Of a DNA stretch of 64,000 bases, positions 27,289 to 34,322 are shown piece after piece. Every line of letters starts with the position of its first letter. Within the stretch, counting starts at the first letter, position 1. This DNA is from Caballeronia calidae (GTDB lineage Bacteria; Pseudomonadota; Gammaproteobacteria; Burkholderiales; Burkholderiaceae): positions 62,001-126,000 of the forward strand of contig NZ_FCOX02000010.1 of assembly GCF_900044055.2 (NCBI RefSeq). Direction: 5' to 3'. The notes under the pieces are model-generated. The model had not been told where the DNA came from, did not search any database, and was given only the letters and a program-made list of their open reading frames with translations. The position numbers and the translations under genes were made by a program.

Positions 27289-28398
27289 ATGAAGGTCTTC
27301 AAGTTGCCGGACCTCGGCGAGGGCTTGCAGGAAGCGGAAATCGTCGAGTGGCATGTCAAGGCGGGCGACGAGCTTCGCGCGGATCAGCCCATGCTGTCGG
27401 TGGAGACGGCCAAGGCCATCGTCGAGATCCCGTCGCCCTATGCCGGGCGCATTGCGAAGCTGTTCGGCCAGCCGGGCGAGATCGTGCATCTGGGCGCGCC
27501 GCTCGTCGCGTTCGAGGGCGAGGGCGGCGATACGGACGCGGGTACCGTGGTGGGGCACATGGACGTCGGCCGGCAAGTGGTGCATGAGGCGCCGGCAGCG
27601 CTCGGTGGCGGCGCCGGCGCGGTATCGATCAAAGCGATGCCCGCGGTGCGGGCGCTCGCGCGCAAGCTGGATGTCGACCTGGCGATGGTGACGCCCTCGG
27701 GGCCGGAAGGCGTGATCACGGCGGCGGACGTGCAGCGCGCGGCGAAGACGCTCGCCGAACTGGGACCGCCCGAGGTGCTGCGCGGTGTGCGGCGCGCGAT
27801 GGCGCAAAACATGGCGCGTGCGCAAAGCGAAGTGGCGGCGGCGACGGTCATCGACGATGCCGACATTCATGCGTGGTCCGCGCATGCCAATGTCACGATC
27901 CGGCTGATCCGCGCGCTAGCGGCCGGATGCCGGGTCGAACCGGGGCTGAATGCCTGGTTCGACGGCCATGCCGGGCGGCGCCATGTGCTCGCGAAGATCG
28001 ATCTCGGTATCGCCGTGGACTTGCCCGAGGGACTTTTCGTCCCGGTGCTGCGAGATATCGTGCATCGCGATGCAGCCGATCTGCGCGCCGGGCTCGACCG
28101 TATGCGCGCCGACATCCGGGCGCGCCGGATTCCGCCCGAGGAGCTGCGCAATAACACGATCACGTTGTCGAATTTCGGCATGATCGCCGGCAAGTACGCG
28201 GCTCCGATCGTCGTGCCGCCGACGGTTGCGATTCTCGGCGCGGGGCGTATTCATGAACAGGTTGTGGCGCAGGACGGTGCGCCCGCGGTTCACCGGATCG
28301 TGCCGCTCAGTCTCACCTTCGATCACCGGGTCGTCACCGGAGGCGAAGCGGCACGTTTCCTCGCCGCGGTCATCGAGGATCTCGAGAAGCCGCAATAG
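27289..28398 (+). CDS. 2-oxoacid dehydrogenase E2 component (dihydrolipoamide acyltransferase)
   Basis: A 369-residue E2. One lipoyl domain spans residues about 1-78, with the lipoyl lysine in 'VETAKAIVEI' (ETAKA rather than ETDKA). An E1/E3-binding segment is at about 106-146 ('AMPAVRALARKLDVDLAMVTPSGPEGVITAADV'), and the catalytic domain ends with 'LTFDHRVVTGGEAARFL', the DHRxxxGG active-site motif. The catalytic domain is short (about 210 residues). No E3 (lipoamide dehydrogenase) gene follows, so E3 must be supplied from elsewhere. GGAGG lies before the ATG. Confidence 0.85.
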   Translation: MKVFKLPDLGEGLQEAEIVEWHVKAGDELRADQPMLSVETAKAIVEIPSPYAGRIAKLFGQPGEIVHLGAPLVAFEGEGGDTDAGTVVGHMDVGRQVVHEAPAALGGGAGAVSIKAMPAVRALARKLDVDLAMVTPSGPEGVITAADVQRAAKTLAELGPPEVLRGVRRAMAQNMARAQSEVAAATVIDDADIHAWSAHANVTIRLIRALAAGCRVEPGLNAWFDGHAGRRHVLAKIDLGIAVDLPEGLFVPVLRDIVHRDAADLRAGLDRMRADIRARRIPPEELRNNTITLSNFGMIAGKYAAPIVVPPTVAILGAGRIHEQVVAQDGAPAVHRIVPLSLTFDHRVVTGGEAARFLAAVIEDLEKPQ

Positions 28399-28603
28399 AT
28401 CGACCGTCGCCTTTAGCGACCGGCCTGCGAATAATCGAGTATCAATCGAATTCGTCGTCAAACATAAGCTCGAATCAAATGGTCTTTTCCACCATGGATA
28501 TCGTTTTCCATGCGTGCGACAAATTGCGCGTCGACAGGAAGTGCCGAGGCGCTACCCTTTTACTAACGGCCTCGGCGTGACACGCAGGTCAAAGGAGACG
28601 AAA

Positions 28604-28801
28604 ATGCTAAGCCCGCATGAGATCGCAGCGCTAATGCTGCTCGATGCAAATCCCCTTCAGAGTGAACTGGATCATTGCGATCTGGATTCCCTGTGTGAAC
28701 GACAACTCGTCCTGTTGGAAAAACTGGCGTCCGGTGTCGAACGCCGACGCTTGACGGAGCAGGGACGCGTAGTGCTGCAATCTGTCGGAAAGTTGCATTA
28801 G
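28604..28801 (+). CDS. Small conserved hypothetical protein (Burkholderia type)
   Basis: A 65-residue protein, 'MLSPHEIAALMLL...', with a strong AAAGGAG site before the ATG. The layout (two short helices, then 'LCERQLVLLEKLASGVERRRLTEQGRVVLQSV') looks like a minimal winged-helix domain, and several near-identical small proteins are common in Burkholderia genomes. The function is unknown. It stands alone between the dehydrogenase operon and a histidine kinase. Confidence 0.65.
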   Translation: MLSPHEIAALMLLDANPLQSELDHCDLDSLCERQLVLLEKLASGVERRRLTEQGRVVLQSVGKLH

Positions 28802-29064
28802 CGCCAGTCGGTGTCATAGCTGACTTTGCCGGCGCATGTTCCACTGGATCGTGGGCTTCGAGCTTAGCGGCACCTTCAAGGTAACGATGAAAGAATAAAA
28901 ACGAACGATCGCTTTCCAGAAGCGAGTTTCAACGTTAACCCTCATTACTAGTGCATTCGACGCATGTTTTAATCATTTCCTAAAAGGCGAACACGCGTTG
29001 CAGTTCCTAAAAATACTAAATGCGGAGTTCGTACTTCAAAGAATATAGATTTTCAGGGGAAGCC
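28802..29064 (+). other. 263-bp intergenic region, AT-richer than its surroundings
   Basis: Nothing was recognised here beyond lower GC content and scattered AT-rich stretches that could serve as promoters for the following small gene or the kinase. No clear inverted repeat was found. Confidence 0.4.
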
Positions 29065-29250
29065 ATGAGCGAAACCATTATGGGATGCATTGTGGCGGGT
29101 GCTGCCGTTTCCATTGCAATCCCGGGCATATTCAGGCACTACATTCAGGAGTCTCGACGCGATCGTGTGCTGCGAGGTCGATGCGAGCAGGGCGCAGTCC
29201 TTGAAAAAGGCGCGGTTCAAACACAGCTCAAAGCGCGACGAGTTTCTTGA
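29065..29250 (+). CDS. Small hypothetical protein with one N-terminal hydrophobic segment
   Basis: A possible 61-residue protein with a good AGGGGA site before its ATG. Residues about 5-22 ('IMGCIVAGAAVSIAIPGIF') could be a membrane anchor; the rest is basic and polar. No family was recognised. It lies just before the histidine kinase gene in the same direction. Support is the ribosome site and length only, so this is a weak call. Confidence 0.35.
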   Translation: MSETIMGCIVAGAAVSIAIPGIFRHYIQESRRDRVLRGRCEQGAVLEKGAVQTQLKARRVS

Positions 29251-29328
29251 GAAAGCTCATTTAAAGTCGATCAATATCGGTGGGATCAGCACAGGTCTAG
29301 ACGATCGACAAGATCGCTCGAACTATTC

Positions 29329-31455
29329 ATGACGTACAGCTTTATTAACCCGAAACGAGCCGTCGATGCTCGCGAGTCGGGTCCAGTGTTGCCGCGCGGC
29401 GGCGCACCGATGAATAGCGAGTCACCGGACGATGCACCAGCCGACCTCACACTGAGCGGCCTCGCCCGGGAACTGGCGCGATCACGGCGTCGACTGTTGC
29501 GTCGCGGATCAGCTGAAATGTCGACACAGTGTGCACGGGTCGACGCGGCCGCCAAACGCGCACTGGTCGGATATTTCGCTTTCATGCTCTCGGAAGTCTG
29601 CACCGCGCTGCTGCGCGCGGAGCGCTCCGAATTGCCGGCGAACGACGAATGTGTCGCGCCCCCAGGCGGACTCTACCCGCCGGAATGGCGGGTTACGGAT
29701 CTGTTTCGCAACATCGAACGCGTGCAGCGTTGTCTGAAGGAGGAGATCCGCGCGTATTTCGGTCACGTGGCTACGTCGGTCGAGGTGCACATGCGGGCGC
29801 ATGAGGTCGTCGAGCGCACGTTTCGCGCGATTATCGAAGCTGCAATCGAGGCGCAATTGCAACGTCAGGCTGCTGAAGTCTCAGCCGCGCAGGACGGCCT
29901 GCAAAAGGCGCTGACTGCGCTCCAGCACACCGAGGAGCGTCTGCGCGTCGCGACAAGCGCCGCCGGCATCGGCATCTTCGAATGGCGTGGCGCTTCGCGT
30001 TCCGGTGTGTGGGAAAACCGGCAGATGTACCACATCACCGGACAGCCCGAAGACCAGGGGCCTTTGACGGCGGACCAGTTCATGGCGCTCGTCCATCCGG
30101 CCGACGTCGATTTGCTGCTATCGCATTTCAGGTCCCGTCTGGTCTCTGCACAGCCTGTTCATGTCGCGTTCCGGCTGAACCGCGTGGCGGATCGTGCGCT
30201 TAGAACCGTTGAGATGTTCGGCCACTTCCGTCCTCTGGTGGAGCAGGACGATTACATATTCATCGGCAGCCTCTGCGACGTGACGGAGCGCGCTGATGCA
30301 GAGGCGAAACTCAAGGACGCGGATCGCCGCAAAGACATCTTTCTGGCCACGCTGGCGCACGAACTGCGCAACCCGCTGGCGCCTGTGCGCAACGCGGCTC
30401 ATCTCCTGGGTCACGACGCCGGAGCTGATCCCGTCAAACGGGAGTGGCTGCGCAACGTAATCGAACGTCAGACCGGGCACCTCGCGCATCTGATCGATGA
30501 CTTGCTCGATGTATCGCGGATCACCACGGGCAAGATCGAATTGCGACGCGAGGTCTTCGACATCCGGCGCGCGCTGGACCACGCGCTCGAGATCACCATG
30601 CCGGCTGCGCTGCAGCGACATCATGACATCGTGCGGCTGCCACTGGAACAGCCCGTCTATGTCGACGGCGATCCTGCACGCATGACCCAGATGTTTTCGA
30701 ACCTTCTGGATAACGCCATCAAATATACCGACCCGGGTGGCCGGGTGATCCTTCGCACCGCGGTCGTCGGACGCGAGGTATGCGTGACCATAGCGGATAC
30801 GGGCACAGGCATCGCGGACGATGCGCTTGCGCATGTATTCGACTTGTTCGTGCAGGGTTCAGGTCACGGCGAGCAGTCCCGAGGCGGTCTCGGAATCGGG
30901 CTGTCGGTTTGCAGGACACTGACGGAGATGCACGGAGGGACGATCGTCGCGAGAAGCGAGGGCAGGAACGAAGGGAGTGAATTCGAAATACGTCTGCCTG
31001 TCTGCCAGGCCAGCCACCGCGAGGCGGTGCACGGATTCATCGGCGATGAACCCTCGTCGGTTCGGCTGCCGATCCTGATCGTCGACGACAATGTCGATGT
31101 CGCGCTGTCGCTCGCGATGATTCTGGACAAGCACGACGTGCGCACTGCGCACAGCGGGGAGGAGGCCCTGCGAATCGCGGCAGCCTTCGAACCACGGTTG
31201 GTGTTCCTCGACCTCGGTTTGCCAGGCATTAGCGGCTACGAGGTGGCGCGTCGGCTGAGGGAGCGGCAAGCAGCCGGCACGCGGCTCGAGATCGTCGCTG
31301 TCTCGGGCTACGGTCAGCCTGAAGACCAGGCACGCTCGGCGAGCGCGGGTTGCGATAGCCATTTGATCAAACCCGTCGATGTCGAGGCCTTGCTTGCGAT
31401 CGTTACGCGAATCGCTGAGTCGGCGGCCGAGGCCATCGACGTTTCGTCGCCTTGA
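29329..31455 (+). CDS. Soluble hybrid sensor histidine kinase with receiver domain
   Basis: A 708-residue protein without membrane segments. An N-terminal helical region (about 45-180) may be an RsbRD-type sensor; a short coiled coil (about 178-205) leads to a PAS fold (about 205-320). HisKA has H344 in 'LAHELRNPLAP', HATPase has 'NLLDNAIKYTDPGG', 'DTGTGI' and 'GGLGIGLSV'. A C-terminal receiver (about 580-700) has D628 in 'LVFLDLGLPG' and Lys in 'HLIKPVD'. It is a cytosolic hybrid kinase, often of the kind that acts in stress signalling in Burkholderia. No partner regulator gene is adjacent. The start is uncertain: 29329 and 29410 both lack a clear ribosome site. Confidence 0.82.
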   Translation: MTYSFINPKRAVDARESGPVLPRGGAPMNSESPDDAPADLTLSGLARELARSRRRLLRRGSAEMSTQCARVDAAAKRALVGYFAFMLSEVCTALLRAERSELPANDECVAPPGGLYPPEWRVTDLFRNIERVQRCLKEEIRAYFGHVATSVEVHMRAHEVVERTFRAIIEAAIEAQLQRQAAEVSAAQDGLQKALTALQHTEERLRVATSAAGIGIFEWRGASRSGVWENRQMYHITGQPEDQGPLTADQFMALVHPADVDLLLSHFRSRLVSAQPVHVAFRLNRVADRALRTVEMFGHFRPLVEQDDYIFIGSLCDVTERADAEAKLKDADRRKDIFLATLAHELRNPLAPVRNAAHLLGHDAGADPVKREWLRNVIERQTGHLAHLIDDLLDVSRITTGKIELRREVFDIRRALDHALEITMPAALQRHHDIVRLPLEQPVYVDGDPARMTQMFSNLLDNAIKYTDPGGRVILRTAVVGREVCVTIADTGTGIADDALAHVFDLFVQGSGHGEQSRGGLGIGLSVCRTLTEMHGGTIVARSEGRNEGSEFEIRLPVCQASHREAVHGFIGDEPSSVRLPILIVDDNVDVALSLAMILDKHDVRTAHSGEEALRIAAAFEPRLVFLDLGLPGISGYEVARRLRERQAAGTRLEIVAVSGYGQPEDQARSASAGCDSHLIKPVDVEALLAIVTRIAESAAEAIDVSSP

Positions 31456-31535
31456 CCGGACCTTGTGCCGATTCGGCGATGATCGCGCCATCTGCTCACG
31501 ACCGCGCATTCCGGCGATGAGTCGGCGCGTCGGGC

Positions 31536-32633
31536 TTACGCGCGCCTGACCCGCCACGCGGTCCGCAGCATTGCTTCCAGCAAATCGCCGTAATCCCAGC
31601 CGATGCCTCGCGCCGCGATGGCCGAGAGACTATCCTGATCGCTCCGCCCAGGGCGGCCGGCGCCGGTCATGTTCGGCTTCATGTTCACATCGAAGATGCG
31701 GTAATCGCCGCGAAGGTTCGCACGGCAGTCGATACGGATCGGTGCAAGCGCACCGATCGCTTCGAAGGCGCGCGCGCACGCATTCATCAGCGCGGCGACC
31801 GGCGGGGAGGCGGCTTCTGCTGCCGTGAGCACTGCGCTGTTGCGCGTGACCGCGACCGTGCCGTTATACGGTGCGACGCCGTCGACATGGTTCAAGCGGC
31901 GCACCGGCGAAAGCACGAGCGGGCCGGCATTCGCGCCTTGTTGCGTCATGACGGTCAACGTGAGTTCGTCGCCGGGCAGATACGCCTCCACGATGGCGAG
32001 CGAGCCGAACGCCCCGCTTTGAAAGAGGGATGCCAGTGCGGCGACGAATTGCGCATGGTTATCGACGAGCGTCACGCCTTGACTGCCTCTGCCTCGCACC
32101 GGTTTGACGATAAGCGGGAACGTTAGCCCGCGCTCGGCCAATGCACTTTGCGTCAATGATTCGAACGCAGGAATGTCCCCTTGCGCGTTCGCCCCGACGA
32201 TGATCGATGCAGCGACCGGCAGGCCGCGAGCACGGAGCACCGCATTGGTCTCGTACTTGTCGTCGACGCGCTGCTGCCGCTCGGGCATCTGGCCGACGAT
32301 CCAGCAGTCGAAGAGCATCGATTCGAGCGGATGTCCTTCGAAAAGCACCGTGTTGGCCCAGATGACCGTAGCGCCTTTGCGCACGGCCTCGCTCAACCCT
32401 TCGGTGGTATCAGGAAATACCCAGTCCGAGTCGACGTTCGCGTCAGGTTCGGCAACCGGCGTGACGATCTCGACGCCTCGTCGGCGCAGGCCGAATGCGA
32501 TATCCGCGCCGCTGTCGGAATATCCCCCAGGCTTTGGGTCCTTGCGGGCGCCATCGAAAACCGGAGGCGGGACTTGTTGATAGATGATCGCGACACGCCG
32601 CTTCGCATCGCGGTCGATCTGTTCGACGATCAT
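31536..32633 (-). CDS. ATP-grasp ligase of unknown substrate
   Basis: A 365-residue ATP-grasp protein of the D-Ala-D-Ala-ligase/carboxylase class. 'FPLIVKPVRGRGSQGVTLVDN' (about 172-192) holds the nucleotide-binding lysine and glycine loop, 'IVEAYLPGDELTLTVM' the hinge with its purine-contacting Glu, and 'IRIDCRANLRGDYRIFDVNMKPNMTG' the metal-binding residues. It should join a carboxylate to an amine through an acyl-phosphate. The ATG overlaps the end of the preceding gene by 4 bp. It is the last of four genes acnA-gntR-binding-fold protein-ATP-grasp. No family member of known substrate was recognised. Confidence 0.75.
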   Translation of the reverse strand: MIVEQIDRDAKRRVAIIYQQVPPPVFDGARKDPKPGGYSDSGADIAFGLRRRGVEIVTPVAEPDANVDSDWVFPDTTEGLSEAVRKGATVIWANTVLFEGHPLESMLFDCWIVGQMPERQQRVDDKYETNAVLRARGLPVAASIIVGANAQGDIPAFESLTQSALAERGLTFPLIVKPVRGRGSQGVTLVDNHAQFVAALASLFQSGAFGSLAIVEAYLPGDELTLTVMTQQGANAGPLVLSPVRRLNHVDGVAPYNGTVAVTRNSAVLTAAEAASPPVAALMNACARAFEAIGALAPIRIDCRANLRGDYRIFDVNMKPNMTGAGRPGRSDQDSLSAIAARGIGWDYGDLLEAMLRTAWRVRRA

Positions 32634-33385
32634 GGCTGGTCATCCGCGGCTGACTCCGCCGGCGCAACCGACGCACCGACGATGCCGTGCCGCTTCAACG
32701 ACTCGGCGACGAAGCCCGACGCCTTCGTCTCTTCCACGAATGCGCGCAGCACGTCCGCCGCCGCCTGCCCACGGCTCTTTGGCGTACCCATCGCCTGGCG
32801 AATGACCATGAATCGCCCCGGAAGCAGCCGCAATCCGGGCGTGCGCCCGGCGTCGGCCTCCAGCTGCTGGCGCACGCCCGCTGCAACATCCAGCGCTTGC
32901 TCGATGAACGTCTGCACTACCGTCGGCGATGTCGGCGCGCGCACGATTTCGGCGTGCTTCAACTCGCGCGTCAGAAAAAGGTCATAGGCGCTGCCTTTGC
33001 CGACGGTCACGCGGATGCCTTCGCGATCCACTTGCTCATTGCACTCGATGCTCGACGCGTTGCGCACGAGATAGCAGCCTTCGATCAGCACGTACGGCGC
33101 GGTGAATGCGATGGTCTCGCCGCGCAACGGATCGATCGCGAAGAAGCCGAAGTCCGCGCGCTCTTCGCTCACGGCCTGCACCGACTTGCCCGCGGCATCG
33201 AATACCACGAGTTCCAGTTCGACACCGAGATGCTTCGCGAACGCACGCGCGAGATCGACGGATACGCCGAACGGCTCGCCCGTTTCCGGATCTTTATTGG
33301 CGAGAATCGGATTGCCGAGATTGATCGACGCGCGCAGCGTGCCCGTAGGCGTGAATGCGGCGACGACGTTTTGATCGATGGTCAT
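32630..33385 (-). CDS. Solute-binding-protein family 3 domain without signal peptide
   Basis: A 251-residue type II periplasmic-binding-protein fold ('GTLRASINLGNPILANKDPETGEPFGVSVDLARAFAKHLGVELELV', 'ADFGFFAIDPLRGETIAFTAPYVLIEG'), as in amino-acid ABC binding proteins. The N-terminus has no hydrophobic signal, so it should stay in the cytosol, and no permease or ATPase is adjacent. Proteins of this fold can be enzymes (cyclohexadienyl dehydratase) or sensors. It sits 8 bp after gntR and overlaps the ATP-grasp gene. Whether it binds the ligase substrate, is an enzyme, or an inducer sensor is not known. Confidence 0.78.
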   Translation of the reverse strand: MTIDQNVVAAFTPTGTLRASINLGNPILANKDPETGEPFGVSVDLARAFAKHLGVELELVVFDAAGKSVQAVSEERADFGFFAIDPLRGETIAFTAPYVLIEGCYLVRNASSIECNEQVDREGIRVTVGKGSAYDLFLTRELKHAEIVRAPTSPTVVQTFIEQALDVAAGVRQQLEADAGRTPGLRLLPGRFMVIRQAMGTPKSRGQAAADVLRAFVEETKASGFVAESLKRHGIVGASVAPAESAADDQP

Positions 33386-33393
33386 GGGTGTTA

Positions 33394-34287
33394 TCAGGGT
33401 TCGAGAATCTGGCTGATGCGCGACAACGCGTCGAGCGTATGCAGCAAATGCTGGCGCATCGCTTCGGACGCTTCTTCGTTCTTCTCGCGCTCCAAAAGGT
33501 CGAGCACTTCGAGATGCTGCTTCGCGTGCTCGGCATAGCGTTCACGATGCTGCATCGAGCGATACGAAAGCAGGCGCCGCACGCGGTTCACGCGCTTGAT
33601 CGTATCGATGAAAAAGCTGTTCCCCGATGCCTCGACGAGCGACTCATGAAAGCGCACGCCGCGCTCGTGCAACTGATCGGCGGTATCCGTTTCGATGCCG
33701 CCCGCGAGCAGATGCTTCTCGACATCGCGGCATCGTTCGAGCACTTTCTTTTCGAGCCGATAACCCGGCTCCAGCAACGCGGCCGGTTCCAGCGCGAGAC
33801 GCAAGCGATACGACTTCAGCAGACTGTCGGGCGTCGTCAGCATCGGCGAGAACTGCCAGCCGTAGCCGGGCTTGCGCTCGGCCCAGCCTTCCTGCGAGAT
33901 GCGCGTGAGCACGGCCGTCAATTGCGTGCTCGTCAGGCCGTAGCGCGTGCGGATCATCTGCTCGGAGAATTCGTCGGGCAACGCGCCTTTCAGGCGGTCA
34001 TCGGCGATCCGGAAATAGACGCTCGTGACGATATCGGTTTCGCCGAGCCCGAGTTCATCGACGACATCCGACAGCGATTCGATCACCGGCTTCGCGACGA
34101 AGAACCCGCGATTCTTCTCGCGCGTGAGGATGCCTTTCTCGTGCAGCAGCGCGAGCGCCTCGTTGACCGGCGAGCGCGACACGCGCAGGCGGTCGGCGAG
34201 CATCTGCGCGGGCAAATGCGCGCCGGCCATCAGGCCTTCGTTCTTGATGAGTTCGACAATCTGGGTCGCAATCGATCGGTCAATCAT
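33394..34287 (-). CDS. GntR-family regulator with two winged-helix domains and FCD domain
   Basis: A 297-residue regulator. The first winged helix is at residues about 8-65 ('GAHLPAQMLADRLRVSRSPVNEALALLHEKGILTREKNRGFFV'). A second winged-helix-like block follows at about 88-150 ('PDEFSEQMIRTRYGLTSTQLTAVLTRISQEGWAERKPGYGW'), then an all-helical FCD-type ligand domain ('YRLRLALEPAALLEP' to the C-terminus). Most GntR/FCD proteins are about 230 residues with a single DNA-binding domain. AAGG lies 9 nt before the chosen ATG. It is within the acnA operon and probably self-regulating; the inverted repeat before acnA (36958-36983) is a likely site. Confidence 0.82.
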   Translation of the reverse strand: MIDRSIATQIVELIKNEGLMAGAHLPAQMLADRLRVSRSPVNEALALLHEKGILTREKNRGFFVAKPVIESLSDVVDELGLGETDIVTSVYFRIADDRLKGALPDEFSEQMIRTRYGLTSTQLTAVLTRISQEGWAERKPGYGWQFSPMLTTPDSLLKSYRLRLALEPAALLEPGYRLEKKVLERCRDVEKHLLAGGIETDTADQLHERGVRFHESLVEASGNSFFIDTIKRVNRVRRLLSYRSMQHRERYAEHAKQHLEVLDLLEREKNEEASEAMRQHLLHTLDALSRISQILEP

Positions 34288-34322
34288 GTCAATGTGCCTT
34301 CTGCCGCGACGCGGCGGCGGTC

